From: Kitasatospora sp. CB01950 | Lineage (GTDB): Bacteria; Actinomycetota; Actinomycetes; Streptomycetales; Streptomycetaceae | NCBI RefSeq assembly: GCF_001905465.1 | Contig: NZ_LISX01000001.1 | Span: 420,419-484,418, forward strand | Direction: 5' to 3' | DNA: 64,000 nucleotides | Part shown: positions 25,013 to 32,842 of the stretch, piece after piece | Layout: the number at the start of each line of letters is the position of its first letter | Numbering within the stretch: position 1 is the first letter of the stretch | Translations under genes and position numbers: made by a program | The notes under the pieces: model-generated | What the model was told of the DNA's origin: nothing | What the model saw: only the letters and a program-made list of their open reading frames with translations | Databases searched by the model: none

Positions 25013-25810
25013 TCACCAGCTGACATAGCCGCCGTCCAACAGCAGTTCCTGTCCGGTGACGTAGCCGCTGAGCTCGGAGGCGAGGAACAGCAGCGGACCG
25101 GTCAGGTCGCCGTCCACCGCCATCCGGCCCATCGGGACCCGCTCGGCGAACTTCCGCCGGAACTCCGGGTCCTGGCCGCCGAGCACGCCGCCGGGGGACA
25201 GGGTGTTGACGCGCACGCCGTCCGCCCCCCAGTACGCGGCCAGGTACCGGGTCAGGTTGTGCACCGCGCCCTTGGACATGCCGTAGGCCGGGTGCTTGAG
25301 GAACGGCGGGTCGAGCGGGATGTGGTCGTAGAGCGGCGGGTAGGGGGCCACGTTCCCGTACAGCGATCCGATGTTGATCACGGAGCCGCGGCCCTGCTCG
25401 GCCATGTGGACGCCGAAGACCTGACACATCAGCAGCACGCCGCGGACGTTGACGTCCAGGATGCTGCCGACGGACTCCTCCGGGACGTCGGCGAAGGTCC
25501 AGCCGCCCCGCTCGGCGCTGGGCGGGTGGTCGATGCCCGCGTTGTTCACCAGAATGGTCGGGCTGCCCAGCTCGTCCAGGCAGGTCGCGAGGGCCTCCTG
25601 GAGCGAGGCCCGCGAGGTGACGTCGGCGGCCAGGGGCAGGTAGCGCCCCGAGCCGGCGGGCAGGTCGGCCAGGGCGTCCGGGACGGACGCCCCGAGGTCG
25701 AGTCCGAGGACGTCGGCCCCGGCGGAGAGCAGCGCGCCGCTCCACACCGTGCCGAGCCGACCTGCCGCGCCGGTGACCACGGCCACCCGGCCGGTCAGGT
25801 CAATCGGCAT
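25013..25810 (-). CDS. Short-chain dehydrogenase/reductase
   Basis: 265 residues. TGAAGRLG at the cofactor site, DVTSR, NNAGID, the catalytic NIGSLYGNV (Ser) and YGMSKGAVHNLTRYLA (Tyr, Lys), and a C-terminal SGYVTGQELLLDGGYVSW typical of classical SDRs with a Rossmann fold. A long insert between the Ser and Tyr (APYPPLYDHIPLDPPFLKHPA) resembles SDRs found in capsule, sialic-acid-type and sugar-modification loci. It overlaps the NeuB-like stop by 11 bp, and the transketolase ATG follows 22 bp after its stop. Confidence 0.88.
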   Translation of the reverse strand: MPIDLTGRVAVVTGAAGRLGTVWSGALLSAGADVLGLDLGASVPDALADLPAGSGRYLPLAADVTSRASLQEALATCLDELGSPTILVNNAGIDHPPSAERGGWTFADVPEESVGSILDVNVRGVLLMCQVFGVHMAEQGRGSVINIGSLYGNVAPYPPLYDHIPLDPPFLKHPAYGMSKGAVHNLTRYLAAYWGADGVRVNTLSPGGVLGGQDPEFRRKFAERVPMGRMAVDGDLTGPLLFLASELSGYVTGQELLLDGGYVSW

Positions 25811-26900
25811 GCGTGCCGGCCTCGGATTCGATCAGCGCGGTCAGCGCGTCGCCGGCGGCCAGGTGGTCCGGCAGGATCGCGTCGTCCTCGGTCAGCGAGA
25901 CCGAGAGGGTCATGCCGATGACCTGCTCCAGCTGGTACGGCTTGAGGCCGTCGCCCGGCGACTTGCAGGCGATGTCCTCGGCGGTGAGCTTGTGGCCGGC
26001 CGGCAGCGCGCGCGCGGCGACGAGCTTCTTGCCCATCTTGCGCACCGCGGGGGCCTCGGTCTCGCTGCAGCGCTTGATCGGCGAGCCCAGGGCGGCCTTG
26101 GCGCGGCGGAGACCGGCGGTCAGCTCGGCCAGCTCCACCGGGTTGAGCGAGAACGCGTGGTCGGTGCCCGGCAGCGTCTGGTCGAGAGTGATGTGCTTCT
26201 CGACGACGCGCGCGCCGAGGGCGTAGGCCAGCAGGCTCGCCTCGGGGCCGAGGTCGTGGCCGGAGAAGCCGACGACGACCTCCGGGAACTCCTCGCGGAA
26301 GGTCTGGATCACCGAGAGGTTCAGGTCCTCGGGGGTGGCCGGGTAGATGGCCGTGCACTGCAGCAGGGCCAGGTTGGTGTTGATCGGCAGGATGGCCTCG
26401 CAGGCGCGCCGGACCTCCGCCATGGTGGCGCCGCCGGTGCTCACCACCAGGGCCTTGCCGGTCTGCGCGGCGTAGCGCAGCAGCGGGGTGTTGGTCAGGT
26501 CCGCCGAGGCGATCTTGATCGCGGCCAGGTCGAGCTCGGCCAGGAAGTCGACGCTCGGCAGGTCGAAGGCGGTGGAGAAGAAGTCGATGCCGAGCTCCGC
26601 AGCCACGCCGGAGAGGTGCTTGTACTCGTCGAGGCCGAACTCCAGCGCCTCGCGGTGCGCGCCGTAGGTGGGGCCGTAGGAGTTGCGCCCGGTGTAGGGC
26701 TGGTCGTACATGGCCCGCGTGAACAGGGACTTGTTGTCGCGCTTCTGGAGCTTCGCGGCACTCGCGCCGGCCTCGGCCGCCATCCGGAAGAGGGCCTCGG
26801 CCTGTTCGAGGCTGCCACCGTGGTTGTGGCCGATCTCGGCGATCACATAGGCGTCGGTGTCATCGGCAATCCGGTGGCCACCGATATGGAATTCCCGCAT
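25800..26900 (-). CDS. NeuB-family 2-keto-3-deoxy sugar acid synthase
   Basis: 366 residues. An N-terminal TIM barrel carries YVIAEIGHNHGGSL, AAKLQKR, FFSTAFDLPSVDFL, VVSTGGATM, LLQCTAIYPATPEDLNL, VGFSGHDLG and VVEKHITLDQTLPGTDHAFSLNP, the diagnostic motifs of sialic/legionaminic acid synthases. A C-terminal SAF (antifreeze-like) domain covers about 290-345. Enzymes of this family condense phosphoenolpyruvate with an aldose to give a 2-keto-3-deoxy sugar acid. It heads the 10-gene operon. No CMP-transferase or N-acetylation gene is present, so a surface sialic acid is unlikely. The start ATG is preceded by AAAGGAA ten bases upstream. Confidence 0.9.
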   Translation of the reverse strand: MREFHIGGHRIADDTDAYVIAEIGHNHGGSLEQAEALFRMAAEAGASAAKLQKRDNKSLFTRAMYDQPYTGRNSYGPTYGAHREALEFGLDEYKHLSGVAAELGIDFFSTAFDLPSVDFLAELDLAAIKIASADLTNTPLLRYAAQTGKALVVSTGGATMAEVRRACEAILPINTNLALLQCTAIYPATPEDLNLSVIQTFREEFPEVVVGFSGHDLGPEASLLAYALGARVVEKHITLDQTLPGTDHAFSLNPVELAELTAGLRRAKAALGSPIKRCSETEAPAVRKMGKKLVAARALPAGHKLTAEDIACKSPGDGLKPYQLEQVIGMTLSVSLTEDDAILPDHLAAGDALTALIESEAGTHAD

Positions 26901-27111
26901 CTGTGTCACGTTCCTTTGCTCTTGCTCTACTCGATTCGCCTTCTGAGCGCGCCAACCGTCGCAAGGCGGTGTCCCGCGGCCGTACCAGTCCGCTCCCGGG
27001 GGCGGAGCCCGCACCGGGATCGAGCGGCGCTCGAACAGGACTCGATCGGTACCTCTCTGTGCGAGCGTGGTCACGCACGTCACACACACCACGGAAAGGG
27101 AGCTTCCAGTC
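26901..27111. promoter_or_regulatory. Divergent promoter region with SARP-type direct repeats
   Basis: Three heptamers TCGAGCG (27020), TCGAACA (27031) and TCGATCG (27042) start exactly 11 bp apart. Because TCGA is palindromic the leftward strand also reads TCGAGTC, TCGAGCG and TCGATCC at the same 11-bp spacing. Streptomyces SARPs bind TCGAGxx-type heptamers with one-turn spacing next to the -10 region. The array lies between the NeuB operon (start 26900, leftward) and the small gene at 27112 (rightward), and the SARP gene itself is the next locus. Which promoter it drives cannot be decided from sequence. Confidence 0.65.
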
Positions 27112-27267
27112 ATGCGTCGCGTCACCCACCGAGTGCCTTCCCTCGCGGCCGCAACTCCCCTTCCCACCACCGGGATCGGGGCCGCCTCGACGGGCCGGGA
27201 GCAGGCGTTCGGCGGAGGGCCCACCACGGACAACCCGAGTCCGAACCTCATCCCCTCCGGCCACTGA
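27112..27267 (+). CDS. Small AfsS-like protein (51 aa)
   Basis: 51 residues with an AAGGGAG ribosome site 7-13 bases before the ATG. The N-terminus is basic (MRRVTHRVP), the middle is Ala/Thr/Pro-rich, and the C-terminus reads GGGPTTDNPSPNLIPSGH. The TTDN-P-x-P part resembles the T-x-x-D-N-x-x-P repeat of AfsS, the small global regulator transcribed under AfsR in S. coelicolor. It sits beside an AfsR-like gene and downstream of SARP-type repeats, as afsS does. A precursor peptide for the ATP-grasp enzymes is the alternative, but no leader/core pattern is obvious. The family call is tentative. Confidence 0.5.
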   Translation: MRRVTHRVPSLAAATPLPTTGIGAASTGREQAFGGGPTTDNPSPNLIPSGH

Positions 27268-27270
27268 CCG

Positions 27271-27331
27271 CGGCGGGCCGGCCGCCTTCCCCGCGGATCC
27301 CCCGTGCGCGGCGGAAACGGCCGGCCCGCCG
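27271..27331. terminator. Long inverted repeat between the small gene and the SARP gene
   Basis: Perfect 14-bp arms (27271-27284 / 27318-27331) with a 33-base loop, starting four bases after the small gene's stop. It lies between converging genes and could terminate both. Confidence 0.7.
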
Positions 27332-27428
27332 CCACCTGCTCGGTGACGACGGGCCGGGAACGGCGCGCCGGGAGGCGGAGCGCCGGGAACGGGATGCGGG
27401 GACGGTTGTTCAGCCTGCCGGGGAGCGG

Positions 27429-30400
27429 CTATTCGGCCTGCCGGCGGCAGCACACCGGCGTGCCGATCCGGGCGAAGAGCGCCTCCGCCTCCTTGGCGTA
27501 GGACGCGGCGGCCGCGCCGGGCCGGCCGCTCCGCAGCGCGACCGCGGCCAGGCCGTCGAGTGCGAGGGCGAGTTCGAAGATGTTCTCGACCGCCCCGGCG
27601 TCCCGGCGGGCCGACTCGTGCTGGTCCTCGGCGCGCTGCTCGTGCCCCTCGCGCAGCAGAACGGCGCCGAGCAGGTTGGCGATGGCGGCACGGCGCATCG
27701 GCGAGCCGATCTCCACCGCGAGCACCCGCTCGGCCAGGTCCATCGCCTGCTTCGCGTGCCCGGCGCGCCGGAGCGCGTACGCCCGCCAGGCGTCCACCAC
27801 ACAGACCATCGTCGTGTTGCGCAGCTGGGCGTACGTATCGGCCGCCTGCTGGAACCGGTGGATCGCCATCTCCCACTCCGCCAGGCCGAGTTGGGCCTCC
27901 GCGATGTTGAGCAGGGCGAGCGCCTCGTCGCTGAGGTTGCTCATTTGCCGGCCCAGCTTCAACGCCATGAAGGCGGCCTTCTCGGCCTCCTTGTGCTGGC
28001 ACAGCACGTTGAGGGCGGAGCTGATCGCATTGAGGGCGTTGGCCTCCTCGCGGTGGTCGGACAGGCTGCGCAGGATCGGCAGCGCCCGGCGCAGGTAGTG
28101 CAGCGCCTCCTGCGACCGGCCCAGCGAGTTGTGGAACGAGCCGAGGCGGCTGAGGCACGCGGCCTGGCCGTGCCGGTCCCCGATCTCGATCGCCAGCTCC
28201 AGCGCCTCCTCCAGGTACTTGATCCCCCGGCCGCACAGCCCGGACAGCCAGTGGCCCAGGCCGGCGTTGGTCAGGCTCAGCCGCAGCAGCAGCTTGTCGC
28301 CCAGGCGCCGGGCGGCCGCGACGGAGATCTCGTTCACCTCCAGGAGCTCCTGCGGGTGCTCCTGGAGGGTCAGGTACGCGCCGAGGTTGCGCGGCAGGCC
28401 CGCGGCCTGCCGGTGCAGCCCGGCGTCGGAGGCCGCCCGCAGCAGGGCGATCAGGTTGCGGCGCTCCCGGTCGAACCACTTCAGCGCGAGCTGAGGGGTC
28501 CAGGCCGGCAGCACGTACGGCTCGGCCGGGACCGGCTCGGCGAGATAGCGCAGCCGCCCGGGGAACAGCACGTCGGCGGCGGCCTCGGCGGCCGCCACGT
28601 AGTAGTCCACCAGGGCGGCGAACCGCGCCGCGTCCTCCTGGGGTTCGGCACTGGAGGCGGCGAGGCTGCGGGCGAAGTCCCGCACCAGGTCGTGGAAGCT
28701 GAACCGGCCGAACTCGGGCTGTTCCAGCAGGTGCACGTCGATCAGCGACTCGAGGATCCGCTCGGCCTCCTCGAACGCCGTCCCGAACAGCGCCGCCGCC
28801 GCGCCGACCTCGATGTCGGAACCCGGGTTGAGGCCCAGCAGCCGGAACGCCCGCTGCTGCTCCGGACGGAGCACCAGGAAGGACAGCTTCAGGCTCTCCA
28901 CCACGTCGCGGTCGCCGGTGCTCAACTCGTCCAGACCGGTCGGGCGCACGCTCAGCCGCATGACCAGATGCCCGAACGTCCAGTGCCGGCGGTGCCGCAG
29001 CCGGGCCGCGGCGATCCGCAGCGCCAGCGGCAACCCGCCGCAGAGGCTGACCAGTTGGGCCACGGCCTCCGGCTCCGCCGCACACCGCTCGACGCCGACG
29101 ATCCGCTCCACCAGGGCCACGCCCTCCTCCGGCGGCAGCTGCCCGATGGAGAGCTGGGCGGCGCCGTCGAGGTTCACCAGCCGGCGGCGACTGGTGACGA
29201 TCGCCAGGCAGTTCGGCGACGACGGGATCAGCGGCAGGATCTGCGTCTCGTCGAGCACGTTGTCCAGGACGAGGAGGAGCCTGCGGTTCGCGCAGGCCGT
29301 GCGCCAGGCCGCGGTGCGTTCCGCCAGGCCCTCGGGCACCTGGTCGCCGTTGACGCCGAAGCTGCGCAGGAGCACGTCCAGCACCGCCTCCGGCCGCAGC
29401 GGCTCGCAGCCCGGGGTGAAGCCGTGCAGGTCGACGAAGACCTGCCCGTCCGGGAACTTGTCCGCGATGCGGTGCGCCAGGTGCACGGCGAGCGAGGTCT
29501 TCCCGCTCCCGCCCATCCCGTCGACGGCGATCAGCCGCGGCGCGGGGCCCGGGGTCTTCAACAGGTCGGTGAACCAGTCGAGTTCCTCCTGCCGGCCGGT
29601 GAAGTCGTCGATGTCGTAGGGCAGCGTGCTGGGGGGAGGGGTGCCGAGGTTCTGCCGCGGCCAGCCCGTGGGCGCGAGGGGGGCGACGGAGGACGGGGCG
29701 GCCGGGGCCGGGAGGGCGGCCGGGGGCCGGGGGGCCGCCGGCGCACCCGGTGCGGCGGGATCGGCGGGCGACGGCGCGGGCTCCGCGGTGGCCAGCAGCG
29801 CGGGGTCGGCGGAGAGGATCGCCGCGTGCAGGTTGTTGAGCGCGGCGCCGGGGTCGATCCCGAGTTCGTCGGCCAGCAGCTCCCGTGCCCGGTTGTACTC
29901 CGCGAGCGCCTCGGCCTGCCGGCCGCTGCGGTACAGGGAGAGCATCAGCGCGTGCCGCAGCGACTCGCGGAGCGGATGCCGGTCGACCAGTTCGCGCAGC
30001 TCGGAGACGGTGGTGGCGGCCTCGTCGGGATTGACCTGGACGTTGCACAGCCACTCGTAGGCGGCCAGCCGGCTGTCCTCCAGGGCGGTCGCCGCAGCCT
30101 CGATGATCCGGCCGCTGATTCCGGCCAGGGCCTCGCCCCGCCACAGCGCGAGGGCGGACCGCAGATGGCCCGCCACGGCGGCGGAGTTCAACGGGTCGGC
30201 CTGCCGGGCCAGTTCGAGCTCCCGCTTGAACTCGTGCAGGTCGACCCGGGCCGACTCCAGCTGGAGCCGGTAGCCGGGCCCCTCGGTGCAGATCCGCGCC
30301 ACGTTCTTCGGTATGCGGAGCCGGAGTTCGCCGATCGCCTTGCGGACCTGGTGGGTCGCGGTGCGCGGCGGGAATTCCTCCCACAGTGCCGCCGTCAGGC

Positions 30401-30602
30401 GGGTGGTGGGAACGACTCGTCCCGACTCCAGTAACAGGATGGCGAGCACTTTCTCGTTCTTCGAGCCACCCAATTGCTTTCGCTGGTGCGTGTCCGAGGT
30501 GACTTCCAGCGACCCGAGGAGTCCGAAGCGCCAATAACCCGTGGCACTTTCATTTTCGGTCGCGGTTCCCGTTGTGGTGGAATTTCCCTGCAAGTGCTCC
30601 AT
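27429..30602 (-). CDS. AfsR-type SARP regulator with NB-ARC and TPR domains
   Basis: 1057 residues from ATG 30602 (an in-frame start 33 bases upstream is less likely). Domains: OmpR-type winged helix (about 24-105, FGLLGSLEV...LTAALWEEFPPRTATHQVRKAIGELR), bacterial transcriptional activation domain (about 110-255), Ala/Pro linker, NB-ARC ATPase (about 310-590: Walker A DGMGGSGKTSLA, Walker B LLLVLDN, GLPLAL), then TPRs to the end. It is expected to activate the cluster through TCGA heptamers such as 27020-27052. Codon 57 is TTA (30434-30432), the rarest Leu codon in streptomycetes, making translation depend on the bldA tRNA. It reads toward the small AfsS-like gene. Confidence 0.92.
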   Translation of the reverse strand: MEHLQGNSTTTGTATENESATGYWRFGLLGSLEVTSDTHQRKQLGGSKNEKVLAILLLESGRVVPTTRLTAALWEEFPPRTATHQVRKAIGELRLRIPKNVARICTEGPGYRLQLESARVDLHEFKRELELARQADPLNSAAVAGHLRSALALWRGEALAGISGRIIEAAATALEDSRLAAYEWLCNVQVNPDEAATTVSELRELVDRHPLRESLRHALMLSLYRSGRQAEALAEYNRARELLADELGIDPGAALNNLHAAILSADPALLATAEPAPSPADPAAPGAPAAPRPPAALPAPAAPSSVAPLAPTGWPRQNLGTPPPSTLPYDIDDFTGRQEELDWFTDLLKTPGPAPRLIAVDGMGGSGKTSLAVHLAHRIADKFPDGQVFVDLHGFTPGCEPLRPEAVLDVLLRSFGVNGDQVPEGLAERTAAWRTACANRRLLLVLDNVLDETQILPLIPSSPNCLAIVTSRRRLVNLDGAAQLSIGQLPPEEGVALVERIVGVERCAAEPEAVAQLVSLCGGLPLALRIAAARLRHRRHWTFGHLVMRLSVRPTGLDELSTGDRDVVESLKLSFLVLRPEQQRAFRLLGLNPGSDIEVGAAAALFGTAFEEAERILESLIDVHLLEQPEFGRFSFHDLVRDFARSLAASSAEPQEDAARFAALVDYYVAAAEAAADVLFPGRLRYLAEPVPAEPYVLPAWTPQLALKWFDRERRNLIALLRAASDAGLHRQAAGLPRNLGAYLTLQEHPQELLEVNEISVAAARRLGDKLLLRLSLTNAGLGHWLSGLCGRGIKYLEEALELAIEIGDRHGQAACLSRLGSFHNSLGRSQEALHYLRRALPILRSLSDHREEANALNAISSALNVLCQHKEAEKAAFMALKLGRQMSNLSDEALALLNIAEAQLGLAEWEMAIHRFQQAADTYAQLRNTTMVCVVDAWRAYALRRAGHAKQAMDLAERVLAVEIGSPMRRAAIANLLGAVLLREGHEQRAEDQHESARRDAGAVENIFELALALDGLAAVALRSGRPGAAAASYAKEAEALFARIGTPVCCRRQAE

Positions 30603-31323
30603 GTGAGACTCACACCCCCTGTTCGCCCGTGGCACATGCCAGGAGCCAAGCCAGCATACACGGACGTATGCATGCCAAACTTAAGTCCGTTTAAATGCAG
30701 TTCGGGCCTTATGCGGCCGGTGACGTGTTCGCAGCCTTTCGTGGTGTTCGTCGGGATGTCCGGCGGGACGGCGGACGGCCCGCGCCCGGACAGAGGCAGT
30801 GCTCGACGCCCCTGTCCCGGCCTGCGGACTCCCCGGCGGAGTCGGTGCCCCGCAGCGGCCGGGCGGGGCGCCGGCCGCTGCGGCCCGTCGGATTTTGCAG
30901 GTTGCTTGCGTATTCTCGGCAGTCGCCGACATGGCCCGTCCCGCTCCCCCCGAAGTGCGGTCGGGCGCCTATGGGCGAGGTAATGCGGAGCGGGCCGGGG
31001 CGGCGCTGTCGCAGGTGCCGTGATCAGGCAGGACGGTGTTTCCACGGTCATTGTAAAGCGTAATGTGCGGGTTGTGGGGTCAAATCCTGCGGGCGGTTCG
31101 GTGGGGGTATGGGGCGGGGATCGTGCAGCGTTGGTTGAATTCCGTTCCGGCGGAATGGATTCCGGAAAGGCGCGGCGGGCGAGATCGCTTGTCCAGCCTT
31201 TTGGCGTGTTTGAGTCATCTTTGAATTGGTCCGCGCCAAGCGCCCCATCGGCCCGGGTTCCCGCTCCCGGCCGCGACCAGACTGCTGGTCCGAGGAATTG
31301 GTTCGAACACCGAGGAGGGCGGC
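30603..31323. promoter_or_regulatory. 720-bp control region between the SARP and AraC genes
   Basis: I see no gene here; frames across it are shadows. Next to the SARP start is a perfect palindrome GTGAGACTCAC (30603-30613), which overlaps the leader and could fold over the ribosome site. Further up, GCATAC-N6-GTATGC (30654-30671) resembles the ATAC...GTAT core of gamma-butyrolactone receptor operators, in a visibly AT-rich promoter stretch (about 30650-30700). Near the AraC gene, ATTCCG-N6-CGGAAT lies at 31139-31156. A GAGGAGGG ribosome site precedes 31324. Confidence 0.45.
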
Positions 31324-32181
31324 ATGACAAAGGATCTCCAGGCGGCACGGACCTGCCTGGCGCAGCAGGCAGGTCTGCGGATCACCGAGCTTGCGTGCTG
31401 TCAGGACCACCGCTCGTTCAGGACGGCCGCGACCGGGCAGCCGGACGGGGCGGTGCTCGTCGTCTCGCTGATCCGCTCGGGGTGCCTGGTGCTGCGCAGC
31501 GGCGACCGCGAGGACCTCGTCGACCCGACCACGGGCTTCCTGCTGCGCTGCGGGGACGACGCGGCCGTCGCCCGCCCGGCCCGGGCGCCCGACCTGAGCA
31601 CGGTGCTCCAGTTCCACCAGGACGTGCACGGCGAGTGCCCGGGCGCGGCCGCCTCGCGGGTGCTGCCGGTGGACGCGCGCCTGGACCTCGCCCACCGCCG
31701 CCTGGTCGCCGCCTGCCGGGCCGGCGCGGAGCCGTTCGAGGTGGCGGAGCGGGCCAACCGCCTGGTCGCCGGACTGACCTGCGCCGTCCGCGAGCCCGCC
31801 CGCGCGGCGACCGCCGTCGCGCACCGAAGACTCGCCCACCGGGCCTGTGCCGCACTGATCGACGGGCCGCCGAACCTGGGACTGGAGGAGCTCGGCCGGC
31901 AGCTCGGCTGCTCCCCGTTCCACCTCAGCCGGGTCTTCCGGGCGGTCACCGGGCGCACCCTCACCGGCTACCGCAATCAGCTGCGGGTGCGTGCGGTGGT
32001 GGAGGAACTCGACGGCGGCCGGCCGCTGCGCGAACTGGCCGCGAAGCACGGCTTCGCCGACCAGGCCCACCTGACCCGGGTGTTCCGCCAGTACGCCGGC
32101 GAGCTCCCCAAGGTCGTCCGGGCCACGCTGCGACGGGCGGACTCCCCGGCGGGAACCGAGCAAGAATCTTCAACGCCCTGA
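31324..32181 (+). CDS. AraC-family transcriptional regulator
   Basis: 285 residues. An N-terminal cupin-like sensing part (about 1-110) is followed by a C-terminal double HTH (about 180-280): LGLEELGRQLGCSPFHLSRVFRAVTGRTLTGYRNQLRVRAV and GFADQAHLTRVFRQYAGELP, the AraC signature. The ATG has an ideal GAGGAGGG ribosome site. It lies beyond the SARP promoter region and points away from the cluster, so it may be a cluster regulator or mark its right edge. A SnoaL-like gene follows 215 bp later in the same direction. Confidence 0.88.
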   Translation: MTKDLQAARTCLAQQAGLRITELACCQDHRSFRTAATGQPDGAVLVVSLIRSGCLVLRSGDREDLVDPTTGFLLRCGDDAAVARPARAPDLSTVLQFHQDVHGECPGAAASRVLPVDARLDLAHRRLVAACRAGAEPFEVAERANRLVAGLTCAVREPARAATAVAHRRLAHRACAALIDGPPNLGLEELGRQLGCSPFHLSRVFRAVTGRTLTGYRNQLRVRAVVEELDGGRPLRELAAKHGFADQAHLTRVFRQYAGELPKVVRATLRRADSPAGTEQESSTP

Positions 32182-32396
32182 CCGCCGCCGCCGAGAGAAT
32201 GGCCGCGAACCGGGCCGGGCCGGTCATCGGCGCAGACGCCGGGAGGCCCGTGGGAGCGACCGGGCGCCGGTGCCGGGAAACCCCCGGGAGAGACCGGGCC
32301 GTCGCCGGCAGGCAGGTGCCGCCGGGGCGGGTGAGCGGCGGGTTCGGGCGACACGACGCCGGCCCCACATCGAGGAAGCTACGGAGAAGGACGGCC

Positions 32397-32762
32397 ATGA
32401 CTGATCCGAACGAGTTCGCACGGCGCTACGTCCGGCTGTGGCACGAGCCGGATCCGGTGGTGCGGCGGGAGGGGATAGCGGCGATGTTCGCGCCGGATGC
32501 GCGGCACTTCACGCCCTGGCAAGTGGTGTGCGGGCACGAGGAGTTGGAGGCGCGGATCGGCGGTGCGTACGAGAGGTGGGTGGCGCCGGGGGAGTACCTG
32601 TTCCGGGCCGCGCCGCATGCGGACGGGCACCACGGGACGGTGCGGTTCGGCTGGGAGATGGTGGAGCGCGCTTCGGGGGCGGTGGTGTCCGTCGGATTCG
32701 ACTTCGTGGTGTTCACCGAGGACGGGCTGATCAGAAGCGACCACCAGTTCCTCGACTTCTGA
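32397..32762 (+). CDS. SnoaL-like/NTF2-fold small protein
   Basis: 121 residues behind GGAGAAGG. YVRLWHEPDPVVRREGIAAMFAPDARHFTP and the VRFGWEMVERASGAVVSVGFDFVVFTEDGLIRSDHQFLDF end form the cone-shaped alpha+beta barrel of SnoaL-like/NTF2 proteins, a fold used by polyketide cyclases, isomerases and many small-molecule binders. It is probably cotranscribed with the AraC regulator. Nothing indicates the substrate, and membership in the cluster is uncertain. Confidence 0.75.
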   Translation: MTDPNEFARRYVRLWHEPDPVVRREGIAAMFAPDARHFTPWQVVCGHEELEARIGGAYERWVAPGEYLFRAAPHADGHHGTVRFGWEMVERASGAVVSVGFDFVVFTEDGLIRSDHQFLDF

Positions 32763-32763
32763 G

Positions 32764-32795
32764 CGGGGCCGCACGCGAAGTGGCGCGCGGCCCCG
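32764..32795. terminator. Bidirectional hairpin between SnoaL-like and sodF genes
   Basis: Nine-bp stem CGGGGCCGC/GCGGCCCCG (32764-32772 / 32787-32795) in the gap between converging genes. Confidence 0.6.
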
Positions 32796-32842
32796 GGGAG
32801 TTCAGGGTCGTCGGGTGCCGTCGGTCGTCTGCGGGGCAGTCG

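Noticed and set aside
16491-26900. Surface sialic/legionaminic acid locus
   Set aside because: A NeuB-type enzyme is present but CMP-transferase, N-acyltransferase, UDP-sugar hydrolase and glycosyltransferases are absent.
27112-27267. Graspetide-type RiPP precursor for the ATP-grasp enzymes
   Set aside because: No acidic/Thr-Ser ladder core typical of graspetides, and the ATP-grasp proteins look like amino-acid ligases; AfsS-like is the better reading.
26860-30534. 1224-residue minus-strand frame
   Set aside because: It is the wrong-frame shadow of the SARP gene, Arg/Ala/Pro-rich with no domain; the SARP frame has a complete domain series.
31060-31105. tRNA-like GGGGTCAAATCC segment followed by GGGCGGTTCGG
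   Set aside because: No T-loop consensus (TTCGA/TTCAA) in a 5-bp stem and no cloverleaf partner sequences.
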